Below are positions 44,121 through 56,872 of a stretch of 64,000 bases of DNA, in pieces; the stretch's first letter is position 1, and each line of letters starts with the position of its first letter. The stretch comes from Combretum micranthum (taxonomy: Eukaryota > Streptophyta > Magnoliopsida > Myrtales > Combretaceae), in the NCBI GenBank assembly GCA_024138025.1, contig JAMXBD010002262.1:62001-126000 (forward strand), written 5' to 3'. The notes under the pieces are model-generated. The model ran no database searches and had not been told where the DNA came from. It saw nothing but the letters and a program-made list of their open reading frames with translations. The translations under genes were made by a program, and so were the position numbers.

Positions 44121-45610
44121 ATTGAATTCATTAGACAAAGTGTAGAATTAGAGATAGCCAATTTAGTGTTGGAACCACCTTGGCTGAGAGAATTAAAGAA
44201 GCTCAACGATATGATGAGGTAATGCAAAAGCTTAAGAAGAGGGTTTAAGAAGGAAAATACTCTGACCTTGTAATAGATGAGGAGGATGTGGCCAGAATGA
44301 AAGGATGGCTATGTGTTTCGGGTGATGAGGAGTTGAGGACGGAAATTTTGAGTGAAGCCCACAACTCCAGCTACACTATACATTTGGAGGTACCAAAATG
44401 TACTAAGACTTGAAAAGCCACTACTGTTAGGGGAATAAAGAGGGATGTAGCCGATTATATTATGAAATGTACGGTTTACCAACAAGTAGAGGTAGAACAC
44501 CAAAGGCCAGGAGGATTGTTAAAGCCTTTCCCTATCCCTGAATAGAAATGGGATAAGATACCCATGGATTTTGTGGGTGGTTTCCCAAAGACTTCACAAA
44601 GTTGTGATACAGTATGGGTAATTGCGGATCGGTTGACAAAGTCAATGCAATTTTTACCAATCAATATGACCTACTCTATGGACAAATTAGCCAAGATCTA
44701 CATTCGAGAAATAGTGCGACTACTTGGTATACCTATAGGAATTATCTCAGATCGAGACTTAAGGTTTGTATCTAAATTCTGGACAAGTCTACAAAAGTGT
44801 TTGGGTACCAAGCTGCATTTTAGCACCGCTTATCTCCCTTAGACAGATGGACAGTCTGATCGGACAATCTAAACCCTAGAAGACATGTTGAGAGCATGTG
44901 TTTTGGAATTCAAGGGAAGCTGAAATAATCATGTACCGCTAATTGAGTTTACTTACAATAACATCTACCATTCGACCACTCAGATGCCACTCTACGAAGC
45001 CTTGTATGGACGGCGTTGTAGGTCACCTCTATTTTATGATGACATAAAGAAGCTTGCTATTGAGCTAGGCTTAGTACAAAAGGTGGCTAATAAAGTGAGA
45101 ACTGTACAACAAAAGAAGAAAGAAAATCAAGACAGGCAAAAGATTTAGGTGGATTTGAAGAGACTAGTTCCCGAACTTCAAGTGGGTGATCATGTGTACT
45201 TGAAGGTGAATCCTATTAAGAGTATACGAAGAGTACATACACAAGGGAATTTGAGCCCAAGATATATTGGACCCTTTGAGATACTGGAAAGAGTTGGAAA
45301 TCTAGCATGTTGATTGGCCCTGCTGCTGAATCTATCGAGAATGCATAATGTGTTTCATGTCTTGGTACTAAGGAAATATGCGCTAGACTCGGAAAGCATG
45401 GAATTGGAACCCATCCAGTTAAAAGAAAACCTCACCTATGAGTAACATCCAATGCAAAACTTGGATAAGAAAACATAAAAGTTACAAGATAAGGAAATCC
45501 AGTATTTGAAAGTGTTGCGGAGAAACCACGCATTTGAGGAGGCAACCTGGAAAGCTGAAGAGGAAGTTCGGAGAAAGTACTCCGAGTTGTTTCAAGAAAA
45601 GGATACATAA
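44121..45610 (+). pseudogene. Element B integrase and C-terminal tail
   Basis: The H2C2 region lies at about 44355-44500 (HNSSYTIHL then KCTVYQQVEV, with one cysteine of the usual CxxC changed). The core open part 44564-44842 reads MDFVGGFPKTSQSCDTVWVI, ADRLTKSMQFLPINMTYSMD, LLGIPIGIISDRDLRFVSKF. Then STAYLP, a stop where HQTDGQ would start, DMLRACVLEFKGS, LIEFTYNN, MPLYEALYGRRCRSPL (44985-45030), [23 protein letters not shown] (45256-45290) and a chromodomain-like end with FEEATWKAEEEVRRKYSELF (45531-45595). Multiple stops. Confidence 0.88.
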
Positions 45611-45638
45611 GTTTCGGTTTTGAGGACAAAACTCTGTT

Positions 45639-45652
45639 TAAGGTGGGTAGGT
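45639..45652 (+). other. Polypurine tract region of element B
   Basis: aaggtgggtaggt immediately before TGTAAGCC. Two or three pyrimidines interrupt it, so it is decayed compared with the tract of element D. Confidence 0.6.
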
Positions 45653-48600
45653 TGTAAGCCATCGTTTTCTTAACAACCTGAACTCAGTCTCGGAGGTTGA
45701 AACCAAAACCCAAAAAGGGTGCCCTAAGGCTGGTTTGGACCTAGAAACCTTAAGTCCAGCAATCTCGAGAACGAAACCCTGGAGCAATAAAAATGAGTTA
45801 GCTCTATAATATAGCCATAAATAATATACCAAAACATAAAAAGATCAGATTTAAGAGAAACTCATTCATTTTGAACCCGATCGGGATCTATTCTTGAAAA
45901 CCAGTCCCCGGGACTCAAGAATAGAAAAATATTATATAGGACTCTTTAGAATCGAAATTTAATAAGGAATTCAATAATATAATTATAAGAATTTTTCGAT
46001 TTATAAAAATTACAGTTATAGCCTTTTTTCGTATTTTCATTACTATCAGTAATTTAATTATCTAATCTATTTTTTGATTTCTAATCACACTATTCATAAG
46101 TACAACCACCCATACCATATTCTTACATCCTTACAATCTATTCTTACAATCTCACATCATTTTCCTTACATTTGCTTTTCCAACACATTTTATTACTTAA
46201 ATTATTTATTTAAATTTGAATTTTATTACACAAAATAATCAAACATCTCCCTCTCTCTCTTGAGCTTGAATTGACGCCCCCCTCCCTTGTCCTTTCTCTC
46301 ATTTTGTTAAATTTTTCTTCTTTATTTAATCACAACAAACCCTAATTCCACTTCTATAAATACTCCTTTATGTCTTTTACTTTTTCACTTTCTCTCTTTT
46401 CTCACAAAAGCAAACTTTTGAAAATGTTTTTGTCTCCCTCTCTTCCCTCTCTTTCCCGTGACCCTCTCCCACATACACACACAACCTTTTATCCTTCAAG
46501 TTTCTTGCTCCAAAACACTTCCTAGGTAATAGATCTAAACCCTACAACAATAAAACATGTAATAGCAAAATCATACATATGTGGTTTCACTAAAATCCCC
46601 ACGAGCTTTAACCTAGGGATGTGGAAACAATTAAGCATTATATTCTTGCCATTATAATGTTGTGGATCTCTATATTTAAGTTATTTTACTATTATTTTGC
46701 TATATGTTGTTCTTATTGATATTTTGTGCATATATCCTCTCTTTAACCTCATCGACATAATGTTTATATTACATTTGCATCAATGACATGAATAACATAG
46801 TAGATGTATTTGTTTTGAGTACATAAATGCCAGGAAAACTTTGTCTTATGTACATAAAAGACTTGTAGTAGCATGATCATAATAAGAATATGTTAAAAAG
46901 TTGAAGATCTATTTTAGTTTCAACAAAAATGATTTTTGGAAATTCGGATGGAAAAAGAAACCTATTTAGAAAACATATTTTCCAACTCCAAAATGAAGAT
47001 CTTACATTTAAAATGAAGGGTTTAGGGGATAGCTATTATAAAGGAATGATTTTTATGAGTTGAGCTTAGTTTTACTAAGAGAAATTTCCAAAACAAGAAA
47101 AAGGTTGTAAAAGATAAGTTAGAACTTATTTCAACCCCAATAAGAACTTAAAATTCGTAATTAGGGTGAAATGCAAGTAAACACCTATTTTCAACCTTAA
47201 AACAAGAATTTTATTAAAGAAATCGAAGCCTTAGGGAGTAGGTTTGGTTAGGACTTCATTTTAGAAAGATCAAATGAGTTTTACACAAGAAATAATCTCA
47301 AACACAAGTTTCAAAATTCGGATCTAGAAGTGACCCCCACTTAAAGACCTATTTCCAAATACCAAAAAGAGAATTTTAATAGAAAAATAGAAACTTTAGG
47401 GAATAGATATGATAAAGACTTAATTTTTACAAGAATAAATGGATTTTATCAAAGTATAATCCTAAAACAAAGGAAATGTTTTAAACATGGATCAAACAAT
47501 ATTCTCATTCATTAAAATTTTGTAAAATTCGTAATTAGGCAAAACCCTTATTTAAACATCTATTTTCCAACCCCTAAATGAAAATTTTATTAAGACAATG
47601 AAGGTATTAGACATATAGGTCATCAAGGTCTTATCTTAGTAAAAATATGGATGATTTTCAAAGAGATAAGGCTAGTTTTTCTCAATCAAGGTTCTTGAAG
47701 TTGTTGCAAAGTAAAAGTTTTCTAAAAAATTCTTTTTAACAAAAAATCATTAAGGATGCACATATAGATAGCTCATATCATGTCATTCATGATAATAACT
47801 TGTAGATATTGCATACACATATAATATACTTGGTAGAAACAATACAAATTTCACAAAACAATTTCGAAATTTCGATTTTTAGCTACTGATCATATATGAT
47901 CAGCTTTCCAAGACCTAAAATTTTTCAAAACTTAAGAGTAACATCATAAATAGATTGATCTTTCGAAGTAGATAAAAATAAATAACTTATTTGCGAAATT
48001 CCGAGTTAGACCAAGTTATGGCCATTTTAAGTTAGAATTTCTATCTACCACAAAAATTACGAACTTAAGAGTTTTTGTTTGATAAGTTGGAATTAGTTAT
48101 GGTTTGAAATACTCATTTGGGTATTTCTTTCATTTAGGTGACTTTGAAATCGAAAGAATTGTTGTCTCCGGATTACTACTACTAGAGACCAATATCTATG
48201 GCCGAGTGAGTTTACTTTCTATAAATTACATGCTTATGATTTTGCTTGTAATGTTAGTGGCATTAGAACTAAGACAAGATAAAAATTGGAATGCGCATGT
48301 GAATTTTATTTGGTTAAATTGATGATAACAATATCGAAATGGGAATTGTTTTAAATATTTGTATGATTTAGTATAGGTTTGAAGTGTTTGAAATCTCTAT
48401 GATCGCCTATAATTCAGTTAAATAATATGCCATGACCATATAACTAAATTGTCCATGCATAACATATATTAAGTCACATTACATTTGTTATTATACCTTT
48501 ATGGGAAAAATGCATAATAGTTAGGCAACGAGTGGGCCTGAAAACTCAGATCTTGGCACAAGGTCACTTGACTTAAAATGGAAGTGGAGTAGGCACTTGA

Positions 48601-49294
48601 ATCAACTACATAATTATTGAGTGGGTAGGCACCTAAAACAACCACTAAATGATTGAGAGTACAGTTGAAATATATGGTCATGTCGGCCTAAAACACCTAA
48701 CCCCGAATGGAGGATGCAAATCCATTCAACATTGGACTTCCGGAAAGTCTTATGTATTGTATGCTCACGTGCTTATACATTTCATATGATTGTTTAATAT
48801 AACTTGTTTGCCTTATTGTTGGATTGAGTATTTAATTTTGGGAAGTGAAGCTCACTAAGCTAGCGTAGCTTATACCTCCACAGTTTCTTTTTTATGCAGT
48901 TCCCATACCTTTGGTTGCGTCCTCGGACTTGGCCTAATTAGGTAATGCGAAGTTAGGAGTTTCTCTTAGAAGTTTATGATTAGCTTTATATAGACTTTCA
49001 TAGGAAACCTTAAACGCTCGGGATGTTATTAAAACACTAATATCTTGACTAATTATTTTTGTAGGGAAATGCACCTTAGTATTTTGTAAATGATCCTAAG
49101 ATATCTTTGGTTTATATTTTTATGCTTATTTTATTAAATTAAACTATCTATCTCCAATTGCATATGTATTCTATTGTCGTAAGGACACGCCTTGCATCTA
49201 ATACAAGAATTTTGAATAACTGTGGTAGTGATTCTTAAGTCTCATTTGGCATGCGACGAACTATTACATTTAAGGTAACCTTTGGGGTGTGACA
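45653..49294 (+). repeat. 3' LTR of gypsy element B
   Basis: 3642 bp, TGTAAGCC...ggggtgtgaca. Matches 33423-39140 once solo LTR C is taken out. Over about 390 bp near 38000-38360 against 48135-48495 I count roughly 30 differences. It contains about four degenerate tandem units between 46960 and 47570. The right flank gttgg continues directly into the element A reverse transcriptase. Confidence 0.93.
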
Positions 49295-50025
49295 GTTGGA
49301 GAGAAGAAACTTTATGCTAAATTCAACAAATGTCAATTCTGGCTTGAAGAAATATCCTTTCTAGGACATATTTTATCCAAAGAGGGTGTATCGGTTGATC
49401 CAGTGATGATTGAAGCTGTTTTGAAGTGTTTAAGACCCACAAATGTGAGTGAAATCAGAAGTTTTCTTGGATTGGCTAGATATTACCGAAGATTTGTGGA
49501 AGGATTTTTGAAAATTGCATCTCCATTAACAAGATTGACACAAAAGAATGCTAAGTTTGTATGTGATGATAAGTGTGAAAGGAGTTTTAAATAATTGAAG
49601 GTATTTGCTCTTATTTTAGCATTGTCTATTAGTGGAAAGGAATTTGTGGTGTTCAATGATGCTTCTATCCAGGGACTTGGTTATGTTCTTATGTAGGATG
49701 GAAGAGTCATAGCCTATGCTTCAAGACAGTAAAGCCACATGAGAAAAATTATCCAGTGCATGATTTAGAGTTGGCAGCAATGATCTTTGCATTGAAACTT
49801 TGGAGACACTATCTTTTTGGGGAGAAGTGTAAGATATACATAGATCACAAGAGTTTGAAATACATTTTTACACAAAGAGAGCTCAATATGAGACAGAGAA
49901 GGTGGCTTGAATTAATTAAAGATTATGATGTGGAAATTTTATACCATCATGGTAAAGCAAATGTGGTAATAGATGCTCTTAGTAGAAAGAAACAGGTGGA
50001 TGTTGCAACTCTACTTACAAGTTAG
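49295..50025 (+). pseudogene. Element A RT thumb and RNase H (after element B)
   Basis: Resumes the pol broken at 33422: [51 protein letters not shown] (49295-49590), a stop, then [21 protein letters not shown] and, from 49756, [39 protein letters not shown] and [11 protein letters not shown]. The RNase H aspartate in the usual SDAS motif appears kept (NDAS). The amino-acid continuity across the B insertion is the main support for the nested structure. Confidence 0.92.
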
Positions 50026-51499
50026 AAGGAGATTCAAATGGAATTCATAAAATTAGAGCTTAAAATCACAATGGAAAAAGTTGATGTTATGTTAGCTCAA
50101 TTATCTTTGTAACCTACAATCTTGGAACGAATTAAACAAGCTCAAAAGAAGATGATGAAACTGAGAAAATGAAGTTTGCTATAAATGATGAAAGAAGAAA
50201 AGAGTTGAAAGTTGACATGGAAGGTGTTTGTTAGACATAGGAATCGGATTTTTGTACCACATGGTTTGAGAGAAGAGATCATGAGGAAGCTCATTCCTCC
50301 TCGTATTCTATCCACCTTAGAAGCACCAAGATGTACAAAGATTTGAAAAAGTATTATTGGTAGGAAGGATTGAAGAAAGATGTTGCTCATTATGTATCCA
50401 AATGTCTGATTTGCTAGCAAATAAAGATTAAACATCAAAAACCAAGAGGAGAACTTCAGCCTCTATCCATTCCCAAGTGGAAGTGGGAAGACATTAGTAT
50501 GGATTTTGTATCAGCACTACCAAAGACCATTGCTAAGCACGAAGTTATTTGGTTGATCGTTCATAGATTAACAAAGTCAGCTAATTTTATACCCTTGAGG
50601 GTTAGAGATTCATTGGAAAAGATGGCACATATCTACATTAAGGAGATAATGAGACTTCATGGTATGCCGAAGATGATTACTTCCGATAGAGATACTCGTT
50701 TTGTTAATAGGTTTTGGAAAAGTCTACATATAGCTTTGGGTACCCAGCTTTAGTTAAGTACTGCGTTCCATCCACAAACCGATGGGCAATCAAAGAGGAC
50801 TATTCAGATATTGGAAGACATGCTTTGGGCATGTGTTTTAGATTTTTGCAATAGATAGGACACTTATCTACCACTTATTGAATTTCCTACAATAACAGTT
50901 TCCAAGCGACGATTCAGATGGTGCCTTATGAAGATTTTTATGGTAGGAAATGCAGATCTCCATTATACTGGGATGAAGTTAGTGAGAGAGCTATTTTAGG
51001 TCCAGAATTGGTTCAATAAACAGTGGACAAGATACAAGTGGTAAAACAAAGGATGAAAATAGCTCAAGACATATACAGAGTTACGCTGACCATGTGTTCC
51101 TCAAGATTTCTCCAACAAAAGGTGCTATTAGATTTGGGTTAGGGGCAAATTCAATTCGAGATATATTGGTCCTTATGAGTTTTTGGAGAAAGTTGGACCA
51201 TTAGCTTATCGATTAGCTTTACCCCAAATTTGTCGGAAGTGCATGATTTTTTCATGTGTCTCAGCTCAGAAAATGTATATCAGATCCCAATGCCATCATT
51301 TCTTCTCATCAATTGGAAGTCCAACCAGATTCGAGCACCATTGAAAGACCGATCAAAGTGTTGGCTAGGGTTGACAAAGTGCTAAGAAGAAAAGTTATTC
51401 CTTTTGTGAAAGTCTTATGGATTTGACAAACAGAGAGAGGCAACATGGGAGCCCGAGAATGAGATGAGACAGAAGTATCCAGAGTTATATGAACAATGA
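50026..51499 (+). pseudogene. Element A integrase and C-terminal tail
   Basis: Zinc-binding remnants lie at about 50285-50425 (HSSSYSIHL-like with shift, then KCLIC, a stop, QIKIKHQKPRGEL). The core open part 50499-50753 reads MDFVSALPKTIAKHEVIWLI, VHRLTKSANFIPLRVRDSLE and MHGMPKMITSDRDTRFV. After a stop: [40 protein letters not shown] (50920-50978), then the tail and a chromodomain-like end REATWEPENEMRQKYPELYE finishing at a TGA at 51499. Catalytic residues of the core: first Asp not in the preserved place (WLIVHRL where WVIVDRL is typical), second Asp kept in SDRD. Confidence 0.88.
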
Positions 51500-51524
51500 T
51501 TGAGGTAAGCTAAGTTTCAAGGAT

Positions 51525-51547
51525 GAAACTTTTTGAAGGGGCGAAAA
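51525..51547 (+). other. Polypurine tract region of element A
   Basis: gaaggggcgaaaa directly before TGAAATAGCC, the start of the 3' LTR; interrupted by one C. Confidence 0.65.
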
Positions 51548-54444
51548 TGAAATAGCCATAATTTCCCAAGTTATGTTTTATAAATGTGTTAATTAAATTA
51601 TGTATGATTTTGGAGTATGATGAATGTGATTTATATTAATATATGATATATGTGTTATGTTGATGTGTTAAAATACTTAAATGTCTTAGAATAACTAAAT
51701 ATTGAGTTTATAAATTTGTGAGTGTATATAAGTGTGTGATAAACTAGCTTAAAACAAGTAAAAATATGTTAAAAAATAAACCTCTTACATAGCAAAAATT
51801 TTAGCCATTGACTAAGCCCAAAAACGCACATTTAATTCCCCAAAATAAGCCCATTTATTAACTAAAACCAAGCCCACTTAAAGCCTTAATTAAGGCAGCC
51901 CCTAAACAAGTTGATAAATATCATCTCAAATAGTGCAAATTTCGTGTGAAATTTTCAGACATCCAAAACACTCTTTTAGAAAGCTCAAAACCCCATTTTC
52001 TCTTCTCCAAAAGCCTACCTATGGTTATATATCATTAACCCCTTCAACTTCTACAAGGAAAACCATTAAAAGCTTGCAACAAGACCACAAATTCAAAACA
52101 TAAAGCTCTTAAGGTATGTGTGTTGTTTGTTTTATGTATTTTGTTAGTGAGCTTTCTTATGTGAATAAGTTTTAATGCTAAATATATGTGTTAGATGAGT
52201 TCTATGTGTTAATGGTAGTTTAAGTAGTATATTGATGATAAAAGGACTTGTTGTATGTGCTAAACATATAACTTGAAGCGTTGGTGTAATTGAAGTTGAA
52301 TATGAGAAGTGTTGGAGTAGCTTTGAGAAGTGGATTTGGTGGTATGTTGTGTTGAATTTGTATTTGAGTTGGAAATGAAGTTTATGAATGTTAGAGGATG
52401 ATAGGATATAAGTAGGATGATGTATGAAGTTGAAAATATGTTGGAAGAAGACATAAAAGTGTAAAGTTGTAGAATTTTCGTGTTTGAAAACAAAGAGAAG
52501 GCAAACATTTTGAAAAATCTATCAAACACCCCCATTTGGGGGGGGAGGGGGTGTATGGAGCAAACGTCCTTTTGTAACGGCCCTGTAGGGAGGGTTTTTT
52601 TTCTCTCGGATCAAAAATCTCATTTTTCCATGAGTTGAAATGGCCTCCCAAATGGTTCCGTTGCCTAGGGTGTTGTAGTTTCTGACTTCTTCCCTTTTGC
52701 AACACTATTTTGTAAATTAGCCATAACTTTTTCATCCAACCTTTGATTAAGGTGATTCAAATTGCTATAGCAAGCTTAAAAAGAGATATACAACTTTAAT
52801 GTTTTAAGTTTTTTCAAATTCTAAAAGTACTAATGCTTAAATTTTGTTTCTTTTCAGCTATTGCATTTTCCAAACAAAGTTAAAAACTTGTTTTTGTTTG
52901 TTTTATGTGTGTTTGCTTTGGCAAATGGATCTTTTTGGACTAAAATGAGATATATATATATATATATATATATGATATTTGATGTGTAATGATGATAGAG
53001 TGATATATTTAGGCATGAATTAAGTATATTTATAGATTTAATAATAATTGGATTAGATTAACTTGTTAGAATGACCTTTGAATAGCATGAGGAGTATATT
53101 GATTCAAATGTTCTCCAAAGCTTGATATATGATCATTTGAGTATTTGTTGAGTATTGTATGATGTTATATGAAGTCTAAATGCTATGTTATAATCTTGTG
53201 ATAATTTATTTGAATTTCTTTTATTGATTATGATTGAAGTTAGTTGAGTTTGTGCTTGAACTAAGTGAGAATTGCAATAATTTCTTTACAGTGATAGATC
53301 TCGCTCGGCTACTCCTATTAGTTCCCGAGCTATTTTAGGTATGCAGTAACATGCTTGATTCTTTGCTTAGGATAGGCATTCTTTAAAATTACTTTAAATT
53401 AAGAAAATTTAAGAATGTTTTGAATAATTGTCTTTTACGTCATTGAATTTGGTTCGAAGAACGACACCCTGCTTAGATTGGGAGCATGGTAGTTTTAGGC
53501 ACTTTGACCACCCCTGTCATTTTGAAATGATTTTCATAAGTGGTTCAATAGGTAATTGATAAGGTATTCGGTATCGATATAACATTTGCTTATTCTTGAA
53601 AGGATGTAATATGATTTAATTCAATATTTATGGGAACACTTGAATTATGTGATATTATGGATTGAGTTAAGTAAAGTCGTAAAGCGGCTGAGAACCCTAG
53701 ATGAGATTACTTTTTCATTTTGGATAAAATTATCTAGGAGATATGAGTATCCGAGCTACTTATATCAACCCTTTGAGCGTCGTGATCATTACTCAGGTTC
53801 TCCCAGAAATCCCTGTTGTCCGGAGTTTGAATACTCCAGTATTGTTTGGCTAATTAAAGATTAACTAATAATCTAATGAGTGTTGCATTTGCATTTAGCT
53901 TAAGCATGTGTGTATCACTTCGCATTTGTATTCGTTACTTGTGTACTGGGCCTTTAGCTCATATTTTAATAATTTCAAGTGATGATAATGATGAATTCTA
54001 TGCGAATATGGGATATGGTACAAACTATGAGGATTTTCTAGATGACATGGAGGATTAGTTGTTGACCATGGACCTTGATGGATTTTCATTTTGTAATAGA
54101 CTAGTATAATATCTTTTGATGTTTGTAATTGTTATTATAACTTTAATTATCTTTTGTGTCTTTTGTTTAAGGCTTATAAGAAGCCTTTTTTGTAATATCT
54201 AAACTTAGCTATGTATGTCTTGAACTTTTTTCTCTTGTGATATATGCTGATGATGATGATGATGTTATGTTTTTAAATTAAAATTTTAAAAATCAATAGT
54301 TTTCAAATTAGTTAATTTGAGGATTTAGAAAAACAATTCTTCAAACACTTTTCTAGGACAACCTTACATATAATTCTGCAGGTTATATGTGGTTGGAGCT
54401 GTTATCACATGTTTTTATTATAAAGATGATATCGGGTCCTTACA
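51548..54444 (+). repeat. 3' LTR of gypsy element A
   Basis: Matches 27816-30700 along its length, ending ...gggtccttaca. Carries the same (AT)n run (about 52950-52973) and the ctgggc...gctca...tttcaagt motif (about 53946-53980). The flanks acatg (27811-27815) and ataag (54445-54449) agree at three of five positions, a weak target duplication. Confidence 0.92.
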
Positions 54445-55930
54445 ATAAGGATGGTCAACTGATCCTGATTCATGTGTCCAATTATGTTCATAGCTGGTTT
54501 GTACTTCTACGTATCCTCCTATTTCTTCATTGTTTGTGAAGCTTAGCTCATCTAATTTACTTATAATATCTAACATTTCTTCTATATTCCTATATCTGGG
54601 GTTCTCTTTTTCTAGTAGATCTGTAACAAAAGGTGTTTCTATTTCATCACTACTAATGTTTTTCACATTTTCTTCTAGTACATATTCTTCTATTGATACT
54701 ATACTATATACAGTTTTTGTTTCACTCATTTGGTCATCTATGGCTAGTATGTCTTCTTCTAAGCAATTTACCACTGTAGCCTTCTTGTCTTATAAATTAT
54801 GTCTTTTGGAGCAATCTCTAGACAAATGTCCTTCTTCTCCACATGCAAAACAAGTTAATTTATTTTTGTAAATCCTTCTTTTGCTGTATTTTCTAACATG
54901 TCTATCCTTATCCAAAAATGGTACTCTAGCATCACTCTGTTTTTTATAGTATCTCTTTCTAGGTTTGTAAATTTGTTTGTCATCCTTATTCCTTTTATAC
55001 CTGTAAATTCTCCTTGTTTTTTTTTTCTTTTTTATCCATAACTTCTTGATCCATAAACCTATGGTGTGTAAATTTGTTCACAGTAACTATATTCTCCTTT
55101 GAGCTATCTTGTAATTTGTATATTTGTATATTTTTCTACCAAAAACCTAACTATATACTGAATTCTAGTCCCTAGATTGTTTAGTATTGGAGTATTAACT
55201 ACCTTAAGTTTTATGTTTTCCTTAAAAGTTTTGCATATTTCTTGTCCTAATGCTTCTGGTAATTTTATAAGTGCTTTATCACGACTGACTGCTGTTCATA
55301 GTAATATCCTGCTAAATTACAATAATAAAAGAAGTCATTTAAGTAAAGGCTTTTATGTACTTCCAGTTTCTAATCTGTAATTGTTCTAAAAATCTCATTG
55401 CTTCCATTTGATCTCTTTGGATATGGTCTATATTAGGCTGAGTAGAAAGAAGTAAATAAGTAACCTTATTAGTAAAATTGTAAGGGTTAGCTCCTAATTC
55501 TATGTCAGCAGCAAAGTCTTGTGGCCATCTTCTCTTATATTCTTCCCACATTGCTCTTATGCTTTCTCCTAAGAACTTTTCTAAGTAATTATGCATAGCA
55601 GTGGCTTCTCTTAATATATTGTTGGTTTCACATTCTCTAGTAACCAACTGTCCTTAATATCCAATAATTTGTGGCCATCTTCGTACATCATGTGCGGGTG
55701 TATTTAGTATCCTACCATAGTCTATTAAGTCTTATGGTTGTATTTCTAATGGTAATCTTCTTCCCAATGGTGTTCTTTCTTGGCTAGATTCTCTGTAAAT
55801 AGAGTATGGCTGTCTTGGAAGTTGTCCTATTACATTTTCGTGTCTTTGTGTGAAAATTTGTCCTTTGTGTGGTCTAGGTGATGATGGTATTGCCCGAGAG
55901 GAGATACTGGAGGTGTTGATGGTGAAGGTG
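54445..55930 (-). pseudogene. Caulimovirid copy: coat-protein part
   Basis: Minus strand, upstream end of the pararetrovirus relic. Open part 55339-55647 has coat-protein character with key residues FLGES..AMWEEYKRRWP and LGANPYNFTNKV. Downstream, at 54811-54852, a zinc knuckle C-x2-C-x4-H-x4-C (CFACGEEGHLSRDC) is intact, as in caulimovirid coat proteins. It is followed by an acidic open part (54445-54774). Between about 55650 and 55925 the frame is coding-like with a few stops. A movement-protein region, expected upstream of or beside the coat protein, is not seen; host-like sequence begins near 55950. Confidence 0.83.
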
Positions 55931-56035
55931 TGGTTTCCATCAGGTCCGTAACTTGCTGTAATTTCCCACTCTTTTTAAATTCAAGATTAATGAAATAATA
56001 AAAAGGAAAGAAAGAAAGAAGAAAGCATGACTTAC

Positions 56036-56162
56036 CTGGACGCAATCAATCCACTCGATCAAGGAATGGTACCAGTCGGAGTCATGCTCGACCATGGGAT
56101 CAGCTGGTTGGATTGTTTCCAATGTCCTCAACTGATTTTGGCATGCACATGTCAATTTGGAC
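56036..56162 (-). pseudogene. Exon-like segment with canonical splice sites
   Basis: On the minus strand a 127-bp open segment (LTCACQNQLRTLETIQ..DPMVEHDSDWYHSLIEW and IDCVQ, by residues) is bounded by an acceptor (ttgatttgtag) and a donor (cag|gtaagt). An intron-like pyrimidine-rich stretch follows and a second acceptor-like ttacag lies at about 55953-55958, where caulimovirid sequence begins. I do not recognise the product. Together with the TATA box at 56451-56457 it could be the 5' part of a host gene cut by the viral insertion. Confidence 0.45.
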
Positions 56163-56450
56163 CTACAAATCAATCAAGACTGAATGAACCATGGATATTG
56201 ACTTGATTCAAATCAAAGGCTTAAACTCAACCAAATTAATAATTAACAATGGGCTTTTAACGTTCTTGGGATGGGAAAGATTCCTCAAGCTTTTGTTTAT
56301 TTCATGTTTCTCTTATTTGAAAGAATTTGAGGAGAGGGGGAGAAGGAGCTCGGTTTGAGAGCTAGAGAGAGAAAGAGATTTTTTTTTTCTTTTCTTGAAT
56401 TAGAGTGAAATGGATTGTTGTGTGTCTTCTAAATGATTCATGGCACCTCT

Positions 56451-56457
56451 TTTTATA
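56451..56457 (-). promoter_or_regulatory. TATA box and CT-rich leader of an exon-like gene
   Basis: Minus strand TATAAAA in cactataaaaagagg, followed by about 100 bp including a ttttctctttctctctctag leader at 56345-56400. TATA plus CT-rich leader is a common plant core promoter layout and lies in the right place and strand for the exon-like segment at 56036-56162. Confidence 0.5.
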
Positions 56458-56694
56458 GTGATATAGCTCGGATTCGAAATGGGAAATTATTAATTAGTGA
56501 ATTTTTCCCATTAAATGGCATTGAAACGTTCTTTGACTAAACTCCATCCAAATCGAGCTTGATTTGCTCGCTTCTTCAGTAATTATCAGTCAAATTGGGT
56601 TCGTAATCCATTATCCGTATATATTATATCATCTTGCTACTTCAATGTTCATTAAAATGCATCGATTTTGCTCACTTTGAACCAGGTATTACTA

Positions 56695-56872
56695 GAGCAA
56701 ATTACATTTAATTGAAACTTTTCAAATGATTTTAATGACACTATCTTTGTCAAAAAATTCATTCGATGGTAAAAATGTAAAGTACTCTACGTGCTTAATG
56801 TATTTCCACATTTAATTTGATGAAAAAACACAATAGGTCTGGTGAAAAAAGAGTTAGAGATAAGCTACGAAC
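56695..56872. repeat. Direct repeat, left copy
   Basis: atttaattgaaacttttcaaatgatttt... to ...agagataagctac is repeated at 58444-58605 with scattered changes and small indels. No coding signal. Confidence 0.8.
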
